Positions 1 to 7,088 are shown, numbered from the stretch's first letter. The stretch is 11,304 bases of DNA from an uncultured Candidatus Saccharibacteria bacterium (GCA_947253995.1 CAMYBM010000015.1:1-11304), one strand, 5' to 3'. Numbers and translations are program-made. Notes: generated from the sequence alone by a model not told the origin.

Positions 1-419
1 ACGTTGGCGGCGGCGGTAACCCTACGCCAAACCCTACACCAAAGCCGAACCCTAATCCGGAACCTAAGCCAGAGCCTAAGCCAGAACCTAAGCCAGAACC
101 TAAGCCAGAGCCTAAGCCAGAACCGAAGCCAGAGCCTAAGCCAGAGCCAGAGCCAAAGAAGCCGGAGCAGAGTTCATTGCTTAAGGGGAACGACCAAACT
201 GCAATGCGTCCACCAGTGCTAGATACTCCACCGAAGTACGAACCAGCGCCACACATTGATATTAAGCTTGAGCAGGAGCCGAAGAAGAGCTATGTTGCGC
301 CAGATGGCAATATCAAACCAGTTGAGAACACGGGCGATAAGTACGTACCCGCACCGACCGACGAACACGGCAACATTGGTTCATTGCAGGAAGAGCGGCC
401 AAACGATACGCCACGTTAA
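1..419 (+). CDS. C-terminal part of a surface protein with PKPE repeat linker (5'-truncated)
   Basis: The reading frame is open from the window edge (first full codon at position 3) to a TAA at 417-419, so only about 138 C-terminal residues are visible. They begin with a Gly run and an Asn/Pro-Thr stretch, then a Pro-Lys-Pro-Glu repeat of the kind found in wall-spanning linkers. A polar, charged, Pro-rich tail of about 85 residues follows, with KYEPAP and KYVPAP as a degenerate internal motif. There is no C-terminal hydrophobic segment and no LPXTG-like signal, so any membrane or wall attachment must lie in the missing N-terminal part. The stop is 25 nt before the next start, which suggests co-transcription with the secreted protein downstream. 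A surface location is inferred from composition and neighbour; the function is unknown. Confidence 0.75.
   Translation, partial: VGGGGNPTPNPTPKPNPNPEPKPEPKPEPKPEPKPEPKPEPKPEPKPEPEPKKPEQSSLLKGNDQTAMRPPVLDTPPKYEPAPHIDIKLEQEPKKSYVAPDGNIKPVENTGDKYVPAPTDEHGNIGSLQEERPNDTPR
63..152 (+). repeat. 12-bp tandem repeat encoding PKPE
   Basis: Seven near-perfect copies of a 12-bp unit (cctaagccagag, varying at cct/ccg and gag/gaa) run from 63 to 146, followed by a half unit. The unit is a multiple of three, so copy-number changes would lengthen or shorten the Pro-Lys-Pro-Glu linker without breaking the frame. Confidence 0.9.
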
Positions 420-428
420 TCTAAGCGA

Positions 429-435
429 GAAGGGA
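429..435 (+). promoter_or_regulatory. Shine-Dalgarno of the DUF11-type surface protein
   Basis: The purine-rich aagggag lies 9 nt before the ATG at 445 and supports that start. It shows that this organism uses SD-led initiation for downstream operon genes, in contrast to the apparently leaderless genes at 3399-6012. Confidence 0.6.
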
Positions 436-444
436 GATAAGTAG

Positions 445-1749
445 ATGAAACTTAACTATAAGAGAATTTGGCAGAGTGTGCCGAAGCGTACCGCTGCCCT
501 TGGTCTTGTGTTGGCGATCGTAATGACACCACTTGCCATTAGCGCGTGGGGCGCTAAGCGACCAACGTATACAATAGAAAAACCAGCTAACTATATTACA
601 TTTAACTCAATTACTAACAATCCAAATTATGGCGATGAGCGTAACTTTCTGAGTGTACGCGACCTTGATCGTAAAGAATGGGATAAGGCCAACAAGAACG
701 GCTGGACTGACACGATGACGCTAAAAGAGGGCCATACATACGAGGCTAAGCTTTACGTGCATAATAACGCCGCGGCCAATCTTAAATTGGTTGCTACTAA
801 TGCGCGCGCGCACCTTAATCTGCCAGTGAAAGAGAGTACCTTTAGCCGACAGTTTGAAGTTAATGCTTTTTTGTGGAGCGACAACGCTCGGCCAAACGAA
901 ATTTGGGACAACATTGTGCTGAAGTCTGATCGCGATTTTCATGTCAAAGTGGTGTCGCAGAAGTACTTCAACAATGCCCGTCCGGAAAAAACTACTAGCG
1001 GATTTGATCTTGGCAGCGAGCTTACTAGCGCAACTGGGCGCGGTACAGGGGCTTTGCTTGGTTATGACAAGATGGACGGTAAGATTCCGGGCTGCTTTGC
1101 TTACGATGGTTACGTGTCAATTAAGTTTAAGCCGGTATACCGTGTTGTGCCTAAGCCAGATTTTGACGTTAGCAAGTCAGTCGACAAGTCAACAGCTGCG
1201 CCAAGCGATGTAATTAAGTACACTTTAAGCTTTAAGAACACAGGTAACGCTAATTTGCACGATGTTGTACTCAAAGATGCTTTGCCGAAGCAGCTTGGCG
1301 TCGTCAAAGATAGCGTAAAATCCACTACTCAGTTCACCGGTAATGTGGTAGACGGTCTTAAGTTGTCTATGGTTAAACCTGGCGAAGTGGTTAATATCAC
1401 TTTCGATGCCAAGGTAAAGGCTGACACGCTAAAATGTGGCGACAATATAGTTACCAACAGTGTGAGCGCTTCGAGTAAAGAAGTGGCGAAAGAGGATAAG
1501 TCTAAGCTTAGTAACAATACAGTGTCAACTAAGGTTGTAAAGACCTGCCAGCCAAACGTACCAGAGACGCCAACTCCGAAACCAATCGTACCTACTCCAG
1601 CTAAGCCAACGCCAACGCCGACCCAATCGGTTACGCCAAATCAACCGCGAGAGATTGCTCGAACCGGTGCCGACGATGCTATTGGTGCCACTGTGATTTT
1701 GACACTACTAGCAGCACTTTCAACCGCGTATCTACGCAGTCGTCACTAG
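445..1749 (+). CDS. Secreted DUF11-type surface protein with C-terminal IARTG sorting-like signal
   Basis: This 434-residue protein has the architecture of a sortase-anchored surface protein. A basic N-terminus and hydrophobic segment (about residues 15-34) form a signal peptide. Residues about 40-238 are an extracellular domain containing FNSITNNPNYGDERNF and YVHNNAAANL; I recall similar segments in Saccharibacteria surface proteins but cannot name a family. Residues about 239-368 look like a DUF11-type beta-sandwich (VIKYTLSFKNTGNANLHDVV and a later TNSVSASS). A Pro/Thr linker follows at about 369-400. The end has IARTG at 404-408, a hydrophobic stretch at about 413-430 and the basic tail RSRH, which is the layout of an LPXTG signal with a divergent motif. 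It lies 25 nt after the preceding gene and before a strong terminator. Likely role: wall-displayed structural or adhesive protein. The ligand is unknown. Confidence 0.82.
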   Translation: MKLNYKRIWQSVPKRTAALGLVLAIVMTPLAISAWGAKRPTYTIEKPANYITFNSITNNPNYGDERNFLSVRDLDRKEWDKANKNGWTDTMTLKEGHTYEAKLYVHNNAAANLKLVATNARAHLNLPVKESTFSRQFEVNAFLWSDNARPNEIWDNIVLKSDRDFHVKVVSQKYFNNARPEKTTSGFDLGSELTSATGRGTGALLGYDKMDGKIPGCFAYDGYVSIKFKPVYRVVPKPDFDVSKSVDKSTAAPSDVIKYTLSFKNTGNANLHDVVLKDALPKQLGVVKDSVKSTTQFTGNVVDGLKLSMVKPGEVVNITFDAKVKADTLKCGDNIVTNSVSASSKEVAKEDKSKLSNNTVSTKVVKTCQPNVPETPTPKPIVPTPAKPTPTPTQSVTPNQPREIARTGADDAIGATVILTLLAALSTAYLRSRH

Positions 1750-1772
1750 ATAGTTGCAAGTAAGCGATTGCT

Positions 1773-1802
1773 ACACCCCGCCTTGGCGGGGTGTTTTGTT
1801 TT
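1773..1802 (+). terminator. Rho-independent terminator
   Basis: The arm acaccccgcc (1773-1782) is exactly complementary to ggcggggtgt (1785-1794), giving a GC-rich stem of 9-10 bp with a minimal loop. It is followed by a T-rich tract (ttttgtttt). It lies 23 nt after the TAG at 1747-1749 and ends the surface-protein operon. It is the only convincing intrinsic terminator I see in the window. Confidence 0.93.
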
Positions 1803-1809
1803 GGCAAAG

Positions 1810-1818
1810 TGCTATAAT
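1810..1818 (+). promoter_or_regulatory. Extended -10 promoter (TGCTATAAT)
   Basis: A perfect TATAAT at 1813-1818 is preceded by TG one base upstream, forming an extended -10 element only 8 nt after the terminator tract. No good -35 is present at the usual spacing because that position overlaps the terminator. Predicted transcription starts near 1825, leaving a leader of about 20 nt with an SD-like aagaaagg (1828-1835) before the ATG at 1846. Confidence 0.75.
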
Positions 1819-1845
1819 GAAATTATTAAGAAAGGCATAAGAGCA

Positions 1846-3342
1846 ATGAAGAGCTATTCTAGAAGGAACCAAAATAAATTAGTTAAAACTGCGGTGCTAG
1901 GAGCAGCTGGTGTCATTATTGTGTTGGGGGCAATTTTTGCGGGATACCATTTTGCGCATCGTTTCGGCACTAAGTCACAGCCGCCAAAAGCTACAACTAG
2001 CGAAGCGCAGACTTCATTGCCGCCTTGTCGGTCCGGCGATAGCAATAATCATTGCAAAGTTGATTTGATGGCAGCGTTGGTGCCAGTAGTATATGATGTG
2101 AAGGCAGCAAGTAAGTGGCGCGTGCTAGCTCGTCCGGAAGACCCGGAGGCTGTTGGCAAGTGGTATGACTACGGGCAGGCAAAATGGGCCAACGCTGTAT
2201 CACTGCAGCCCGGTACCATCGATAAATACAAAGGCCATGACTTACCACTTGAGATGAAGGATGTAGCTGCGTTCTGGACGTATGTTCCACGTTACGCCTA
2301 CGAGGTTCAGCGGCGCGATGTTACCGACAAGCCAGTTGCACCAAATAATTTTGTTGTTCGTTTTGAAACGACAAAGGACCCGGTAAAAGTGCCAGCGGCT
2401 TGTAAGATGGGCAAGGACAAAGACTATCGTACGCAGTGTGGGCTAGAGCGCCAATATGACGCCAAGGGTGATAGCACCTGGGCGACGCACCCAGCGTTTA
2501 CGGCACACGGCAAACAGCTAAGCGGTATTTGGTTGGCTAAATTTGAGGTAACCGGTACAGATCAGATACCAACGGTACTGCCAAATCAGCGCCATATAAG
2601 CGGGCAGGATAATTCGGCCAGTACGATGACGGCTATGGCTGGCATAGCTAGCAAGTTAGGCGGTAAGTCGGCTAGCTTGATTTCAGCGGCTGATTGGGGT
2701 GCTGCTGCGTATCTTGCCGCTAGCCAGTATGGTGCTGGATACGACAAAGTTCAGCCAAATACGCAGATTGCAGATCATGTAACAGGTGGGCGCCGTGCGG
2801 GTCGCCACAGTGTTGGTACTACTGGTTGCGGACCAGCTGCGAACGGTACTACGCAAACTTATGGCGCGAAGGATGCTGATAAATCTGTCCTAGGTGGCGT
2901 TTTGGGTACGGCGCTAGCTTGCGATGCACACGATGCTAGTAAGAGTTATGACGGAAATCTTGGCCAGCTAGCTAGCACGACCGGCAATGTTACGGGTATT
3001 TATGATATGGCCGGGGGTGGCATGGAATACACGACCGATAACTTCAAATTTGACAAAATGGCACAGTGTACTTGGCAAACTTGCGGTGGACGTGCTTTGT
3101 ACGAGGTGCAATCCGCTACCCAAAATCGCAACTGGCTAGATCAGCGGGGCGAGTTTTTGCAGCCAGACGCAAAGCACTTAGCTCGTGGTGGCCGTGCGGG
3201 CTATTCACATAGCGATCAGCAGCAGGATGTTGATGGCGACGATGGTGACGGCGCTAAACATGGCAAGGCGGGGCTGTTTTATAGCGGGTACATCTTTGGT
3301 CTACCGGGCATGTACGACAGTGTGCGCGTAGTGTTGCGCTAG
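1846..3342 (+). CDS. Membrane-anchored extracellular protein with FGE-sulfatase/C-type-lectin-like C-terminal domain
   Basis: I place the start at ATG 1846: it follows the promoter and an SD-like purine run, while the upstream in-frame TTG at 1768 precedes the terminator. The product has 498 residues. A basic N-terminus and one membrane segment (about 13-35) are followed by a long extracellular part. That part contains KWYDYGQAKWANAV, a YVPRYAYEVQR block and THPAF (about 214-218) with IWLAKFEVTGT. Its C-terminus has GNVTGIYDMAGGGMEY (YDM at 386-388), RGGR (447-450) and a final RVVLR. The GNxTGxYDMxGGxxEY, RGG and RVVL pattern resembles formylglycine-generating-enzyme-like (FGE-sulfatase) folds, which are related to C-type lectins and often serve as binding modules in surface proteins. 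I do not claim enzymatic activity. An acidic DVDGDDGDG segment (461-469) could bind calcium. Likely a surface binding or adhesion protein. Confidence 0.8.
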   Translation: MKSYSRRNQNKLVKTAVLGAAGVIIVLGAIFAGYHFAHRFGTKSQPPKATTSEAQTSLPPCRSGDSNNHCKVDLMAALVPVVYDVKAASKWRVLARPEDPEAVGKWYDYGQAKWANAVSLQPGTIDKYKGHDLPLEMKDVAAFWTYVPRYAYEVQRRDVTDKPVAPNNFVVRFETTKDPVKVPAACKMGKDKDYRTQCGLERQYDAKGDSTWATHPAFTAHGKQLSGIWLAKFEVTGTDQIPTVLPNQRHISGQDNSASTMTAMAGIASKLGGKSASLISAADWGAAAYLAASQYGAGYDKVQPNTQIADHVTGGRRAGRHSVGTTGCGPAANGTTQTYGAKDADKSVLGGVLGTALACDAHDASKSYDGNLGQLASTTGNVTGIYDMAGGGMEYTTDNFKFDKMAQCTWQTCGGRALYEVQSATQNRNWLDQRGEFLQPDAKHLARGGRAGYSHSDQQQDVDGDDGDGAKHGKAGLFYSGYIFGLPGMYDSVRVVLR

Positions 3343-3379
3343 AAAGGCAGCTATTTAGTAATTGAGTCGACGTTGCTTG

Positions 3380-3388
3380 TGATATAAT
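3380..3388 (+). promoter_or_regulatory. parA promoter, extended -10 (TGATATAAT)
   Basis: TATAAT occupies 3383-3388 with TG upstream. TTGAGT at 3362-3367 is a possible weak -35 with a short 15-bp spacer. The -10 box ends 10 bases before the ATG at 3399, so transcription should start at about 3394-3396 and leave almost no 5' leader. Confidence 0.75.
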
Positions 3389-3398
3389 GATAGCAGTT

Positions 3399-4199
3399 AT
3401 GGCTAATGTTATCGCGGTGATTAATCAAAAAGGCGGCGTCGGTAAGACGACAACTGCAATCAATCTTAGCTATGAGTTGTGCAAGCATCATGGCGCGCGT
3501 GTTTTGCTAATTGATTTTGACCCACAGGGCAATGCTACCTCAGGCCTCGGTATTGACAAAACGCAGTTGGCCGGAGCGGATCTGCCAAATGGTTTACCAA
3601 CGATGCTTGATGTTATATCGGGTACAGTTGCTTTAGCTGCGGCTATTCAACCAACTAAATTTAAGAATTTGAGCATTGCACCAGCTACGCCGCAGTTAGC
3701 TGACGCCGAGGTTGGACTAGCTAACCTGGAGCAGCGTTTTAGCCAACTTAAGTTGGCATTGCAGCCCGAGCAAGCCAACTACGATTATATTATTGTTGAC
3801 TGTCCGCCAGCTTTGTCACTGCTGACGATTAATGTGTTGGTAGCGTGTAATTATACTTTACTGCCGGTACAGGCTGAATTCTATGCACTTGAAGGTCTAA
3901 CGCAGCTACTAGAGACTATGCATGCGGTGCGGCAGCAGCTTAACCCTACGCTTGAGCTACTTGGCGTATTAGTGACAATGATGGACAACCGTACGACTCT
4001 GTCGCAGCAAGTCTACCAAGAAGTGTTGAAGCACTTCCCGGGCAAAACTTTTTCCGCCAAGATACCGCGCAATATTCGTTTAGCTGAAGCACCATCACAT
4101 GGATTGCCAGTGTGGGCGTATGATCGGTTTAGCAAAGGAGCTAGGGCTTACCGGGCGGCAACTAATGAATTGTTAAAGCGGCTCGATGGCGCGAGCTAG
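3399..4199 (+). CDS. parA: Chromosome-partitioning ATPase ParA (Soj)
   Basis: ParA is a Walker-type ATPase that forms nucleoid-bound dimers and moves ParB-parS complexes during chromosome segregation. The 266-residue product opens with IAVINQKGGVGKTTT: the deviant Walker A is KGGVGKTT at 11-18, with the signature lysine K11. It continues with DFDPQGNAT (39-47, A' motif) and IIVDCPPAL (131-139, Walker B, D134). Length and motif order match chromosomal ParA/Soj, without the N-terminal HTH of plasmid type Ia ParA. An in-frame ATG at 3387 would add four residues, but it lies inside the -10 box and the family normally begins just before VIAVxNQKGG, so I prefer 3399. No Shine-Dalgarno is visible. 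parB follows after 18 nt. Confidence 0.95.
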   Translation: MANVIAVINQKGGVGKTTTAINLSYELCKHHGARVLLIDFDPQGNATSGLGIDKTQLAGADLPNGLPTMLDVISGTVALAAAIQPTKFKNLSIAPATPQLADAEVGLANLEQRFSQLKLALQPEQANYDYIIVDCPPALSLLTINVLVACNYTLLPVQAEFYALEGLTQLLETMHAVRQQLNPTLELLGVLVTMMDNRTTLSQQVYQEVLKHFPGKTFSAKIPRNIRLAEAPSHGLPVWAYDRFSKGARAYRAATNELLKRLDGAS

Positions 4200-4202
4200 T
4201 TA

Positions 4203-4211
4203 TGCTATAAT
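4203..4211 (+). promoter_or_regulatory. parB promoter, extended -10 (TGCTATAAT)
   Basis: The element sits in the 18-nt gap between parA and parB and has a perfect TATAAT at 4206-4211. The ATG at 4218 is 7 nt after the hexamer, exactly where transcription would be expected to begin, predicting a leaderless parB mRNA in addition to any read-through from parA. No -35 match is obvious. Confidence 0.72.
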
Positions 4212-4217
4212 ATACTT

Positions 4218-5120
4218 ATGGTTAAACGGGGACTAGGCCGGGGATTTGAATCATTAATTCCCACAGAAGTAGTAGAAACAGATTTTGATATCACTGCCGC
4301 TGAAGACGAGAAGATCTCAGCAATACGGTTACTGAATGTGGAGGATGTTTGCCCTAACCCTGATCAGCCACGCCGTAATTTTGATGAAGAAGAACTAGCC
4401 GAGTTAGCTAATTCTATTAAAGAACATGGCTTGCTACAGCCAATTGTAGTGACACCTAACGGAAGGGGTAAGTTTGAAATTGTCGCCGGCGAGCGGCGAT
4501 ATCGCGCAATTAAACTGGCCGGAATCGATAAAATTTCTGCGATTGTGCGCAAGCTCTCTGATCAACACAAGCTAGAGCTGGCAATTGTGGAGAATGTGCA
4601 GCGCGAGGATCTCAACCCACTCGAAACCGCTACGGCGTTCGTTAAGCTACGCAACCAGTTTAATATGTCAAATAGCGACATTGCTAGGCGTGTCGGGAAG
4701 GCGCCAAGTACAGTGCGTAATCAGATGCGCTTATTGTCTTTACCTGATGCAGCTAAACGGGCATTGGCTGACGGTAAAATTGTAGAGGCGCATGCGCGAC
4801 AGATCCTAGCTTTGACTGACCCTAAGCTGCAGCAAAAATTACTCGATTTAATTATCAGTGAACACTGGACGGTTAAAAAGGCAGAGCAGTTTGTTATTGG
4901 TTATAAGAATGGCTTAAAGAACGGTAGTAGTGACGTTGTTCAGCAGGCTAAGCGTGCAACGCGTACCCAAACTCCTTTTACAAATAAGCTAGCTAAGCGT
5001 TTGGGCTTTAAGAGTGCTAACGTATCGGTTAAGACCACTGCGCGCGGTGGGCAGCTTATTATCAAGTATCGCAATCAAGCTGATCTAGACAAGATTGCAG
5101 CTGCACTTAATGTGAAATAA
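4218..5120 (+). CDS. parB: Chromosome-partitioning protein ParB (Spo0J)
   Basis: ParB binds parS sites, spreads as a CTP-dependent clamp and is the partner of ParA. The 300-residue protein begins with the typical RGLGRGFESLIP. It carries the N-terminal CTPase domain with GLLQPIVV (71-78), GERRYRA (91-97, the arginine-rich box II) and ENVQREDLNPLE (125-136). A central helix-turn-helix lies at about 152-176 (SDIARRVGKAPSTVRNQMRL), and a C-terminal dimerisation region ends at LNVK. Length and motif order are those of a complete chromosomal ParB. It is 18 nt downstream of parA, the classical arrangement, but has its own -10 element. No good parS site was found in this window. Confidence 0.95.
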   Translation: MVKRGLGRGFESLIPTEVVETDFDITAAEDEKISAIRLLNVEDVCPNPDQPRRNFDEEELAELANSIKEHGLLQPIVVTPNGRGKFEIVAGERRYRAIKLAGIDKISAIVRKLSDQHKLELAIVENVQREDLNPLETATAFVKLRNQFNMSNSDIARRVGKAPSTVRNQMRLLSLPDAAKRALADGKIVEAHARQILALTDPKLQQKLLDLIISEHWTVKKAEQFVIGYKNGLKNGSSDVVQQAKRATRTQTPFTNKLAKRLGFKSANVSVKTTARGGQLIIKYRNQADLDKIAAALNVK

Positions 5121-5142
5121 TTACAATTAGTTATGCCGCCTA

Positions 5143-5151
5143 TGCTAAAAT
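5143..5151 (+). promoter_or_regulatory. Extended -10 promoter of the LOG-family gene (TGCTAAAAT)
   Basis: TAAAAT at 5146-5151 has a TG one base upstream, the same extended -10 layout as the other promoters here. It ends 7 bases before the ATG at 5159, so transcription would start essentially at the initiation codon. A short aggt at 5152-5155 is too weak to call a ribosome binding site. Confidence 0.62.
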
Positions 5152-5158
5152 AGGTAGT

Positions 5159-5965
5159 ATGCAAGCAACAATGAAACCATGGGATGAGCCTCTGCTCCAT
5201 GAGCAAATGCGCAGCGATGATGATGAGCGGTTCGGCCGTTACACCAAAGATCTAGTACACGGTTTGGAGCTAGTGCGTAAATATCCGCAAGGCGTTACAG
5301 TGTTTGGGTCGGCGCGACTTAGCGCCCGAAGTAAGTACTACCAAGCGGCGTACCAGCTAGGTGCAAAGTTGGCGCAACACGGTCATACCGTAACAACTGG
5401 TGGCGGTCCCGGTATTATGGAAGCGGCCAATAAGGGCGCGTTTGACTGCTGTGGTCGTAGCGTTGGTCTAAATATCAAGCTTGATATGGAGCAAGATCTC
5501 AACCCATATACAACTGATTCGATGGCGTTTCACTACTTCTTTGCCCGCAAAGTCATGCTAACCTTTAGCGGCAAGGTGTTTGTGTTTTTCCCCGGGGGGT
5601 TTGGTACGCTGGATGAGTTTGCGGAAATTCTGGAGTTGATCCATACAGGAAAGATCCCACACGCGCCGTTGTTTTTGTTTGGAAAAGAATTTTGGCAAGG
5701 TTTGGATAAATGGTTTGCTCAATCCATGGGCAAGTGGCAGTTAATTGAAACTGGCGCTAGCGGTGAAATGAACGAAATGATTACCGATCAGGCGGCAGAT
5801 TATGGCAAGGTGCGCGTTGCGCGTGATTTATATCGTATCACAGATGATGTTGATGAAATTGTTCAGGCCGCTGACGATACCGATCCGCAAGATATCGACG
5901 AGATTGAGCGTAAGCTAGCCTTATGCAAACATTTTAAGGGTCATGATTTTGCGGACAATAAATAG
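5159..5965 (+). CDS. LOG-family (TIGR00730-type) nucleotide 5'-monophosphate nucleosidase-like protein
   Basis: This 268-residue Rossmann-fold protein carries both LOG-family signatures: GGGPGIMEAANKG at 81-93 and PGGFGTLDE at 145-153, with the conserved Arg-Lys pair at 130-131 between them. Family members hydrolyse nucleoside 5'-monophosphates to the base plus ribose 5-phosphate. They are often annotated as lysine decarboxylase-like or cytokinin-activating proteins; in bacteria the role is probably nucleotide turnover or salvage. The protein is cytoplasmic with no signal peptide. It is longer than the shortest family members because of an N-terminal extension of about 40 residues and an acidic C-terminal tail (about 235-268). 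ATG 5159 fits the promoter position; ATG 5171, four codons later, is an alternative start. It sits between parB and prfB without a functional link that I can see. Confidence 0.88.
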   Translation: MQATMKPWDEPLLHEQMRSDDDERFGRYTKDLVHGLELVRKYPQGVTVFGSARLSARSKYYQAAYQLGAKLAQHGHTVTTGGGPGIMEAANKGAFDCCGRSVGLNIKLDMEQDLNPYTTDSMAFHYFFARKVMLTFSGKVFVFFPGGFGTLDEFAEILELIHTGKIPHAPLFLFGKEFWQGLDKWFAQSMGKWQLIETGASGEMNEMITDQAADYGKVRVARDLYRITDDVDEIVQAADDTDPQDIDEIERKLALCKHFKGHDFADNK

Positions 5966-5994
5966 GCGCATTACAGATGACGGCCAGCGGTGAA

Positions 5995-6005
5995 TATAGT
6001 ATACT
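5995..6005 (+). promoter_or_regulatory. prfB promoter, -10 region (TATAGTATACT)
   Basis: Two overlapping -10 candidates are present: TATAGT at 5995-6000 and TATACT at 6000-6005. The second ends 6 bases before the ATG at 6012, so the start of transcription would coincide with the start codon. No Shine-Dalgarno is visible in this 46-nt intergenic gap. Confidence 0.55.
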
Positions 6006-6011
6006 ATTAGC

Positions 6012-7088
6012 ATGAAGGATGAGCTACGGCGTCGACTGAGTGCTTTGTGTGGTCTGATTGAGCAGTCAACGCAGCAACTAGGGCTTGCTGCTAAGCAACA
6101 GCAATTGGCTGAGTTAGAAGAGCGCGCCGCCGCTCCGGAGCTATGGAATGACCCAGTTAAGGCGCAGCGGCTGATTAAACAGTTGGCTAATTTGAAGGCA
6201 GCCGTTCAGCCTTGGGTGGTACTCAAGGCGCAGAGTGCGGACTTGTTGGAGTTACTGGATATTGCCGATGCTGATTTACTGCCAGAATTTACGGAGCAGA
6301 TTGATGCTATCGAGCGTGACTATCACGACCTCAAGACTGAATTGCTATTCACGGGCAAATATGATCAAGGCGATGCTATTATTCGCTTAAGCGCTGGTGC
6401 CGGTGGCGATGACGCCCAGGATTTTACCGCCATGCTTGAAAGAATGTATTTACGCTGGGCGGAGCGGCACCATTTCAAAACGCAGATTTTGGAATGCAGT
6501 AGCGGAGAGCAGGCTGGTGTTAAGACTTGCGTTATAGAAGTATCGGGCAGTTACGCCTATGGTTGGCTTAAAAGCGAACATGGCGTGCATCGGCTAGTGC
6601 GACTTAGCCCATTTAATGCCGAATCGCGCGAGACGTCATTCGCATTAGTTGAAGTCTTGCCGAAGATCGATCAGCCAGATGCAGTGAAGTTGGACGATAA
6701 AGACTTGCGCATTGATATTTACCGTAGTTCGGGCAAAGGCGGGCAAGGTGTGAATACTACTGATTCTGCTGTGCGAGTGACGCATTTGCCGACAGGGATA
6801 GTTGTTACCATCCAGAATGAGCGTTCGCAGATTCAAAATAAAGAGAAGGCGCTTGAGATCTTGCGAAGCAAGTTGGCACAATTGCAGCTTGAGCAGCATG
6901 CTAGTAGCATTGATCAATTGCGCGCCGGGGAAAGTGCTAGTTGGGGCGCGCAGATCCGTAATTACGTTTTACATCCGTATAAACTAGTTAAAGATACACG
7001 TACTAAGTGCGAGACGAAGGACCCGGATGCTGTTTTTGATGGCGAGATCGATCTTTTCCAGAAAGCTTATCTTGAGCAGAACGGTTAA
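6012..7088 (+). CDS. prfB: Peptide chain release factor 2 (RF2)
   Basis: RF2 recognises UAA and UGA stop codons and triggers peptidyl-tRNA hydrolysis on the ribosome. The 358-residue product has the N-terminal helical region (1-110) and AGAGGDDAQDF (128-138; usually GGTEAQDW, so slightly divergent). The SPF anticodon-like tripeptide at 199-201 distinguishes RF2 from the PAT/PVT of RF1. The catalytic GGQ is at 243-245 inside SGKGGQGVNTTDSAVRVTH. The C-terminal domain ends at about the usual position. The frame is continuous, so there is no programmed +1 frameshift near codon 25 as in Escherichia coli and many other bacteria. An intact RF2 argues that UGA is a stop here and is not reassigned to glycine as in Gracilibacteria/SR1. 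Confidence 0.95.
   Translation: MKDELRRRLSALCGLIEQSTQQLGLAAKQQQLAELEERAAAPELWNDPVKAQRLIKQLANLKAAVQPWVVLKAQSADLLELLDIADADLLPEFTEQIDAIERDYHDLKTELLFTGKYDQGDAIIRLSAGAGGDDAQDFTAMLERMYLRWAERHHFKTQILECSSGEQAGVKTCVIEVSGSYAYGWLKSEHGVHRLVRLSPFNAESRETSFALVEVLPKIDQPDAVKLDDKDLRIDIYRSSGKGGQGVNTTDSAVRVTHLPTGIVVTIQNERSQIQNKEKALEILRSKLAQLQLEQHASSIDQLRAGESASWGAQIRNYVLHPYKLVKDTRTKCETKDPDAVFDGEIDLFQKAYLEQNG

Noticed and set aside
4..222. 72-codon Ser/Gln/Leu-rich frame
   Set aside because: It is an out-of-frame reading of the 12-bp repeat; the frame giving PKPE is continuous to the TAA at 417-419 and fits a surface protein.
1768..1845. N-terminal extension of the FGE-like protein from a TTG at 1768
   Set aside because: It would begin before the terminator hairpin and upstream of the TATAAT promoter. 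The ATG at 1846 has an SD-like sequence and gives a normal membrane anchor.
3181..3342. Variable region of a diversity-generating retroelement at the C-terminus of the FGE-like protein
   Set aside because: CPR genomes often carry such systems and the fold would suit, but there is no reverse transcriptase, no template repeat and no near-copy of this segment in the window.
3387..3398. Four-codon N-terminal extension of ParA from ATG 3387
   Set aside because: This ATG overlaps the -10 hexamer and cannot be on the mRNA from that promoter; the family normally starts just before the VIAVxNQKGG strand.
3343..5160. Chromosomal replication origin near parAB
   Set aside because: No dnaA, dnaN, rsmG, rnpA or yidC neighbours, no cluster of DnaA boxes and no AT-rich gap long enough are present.
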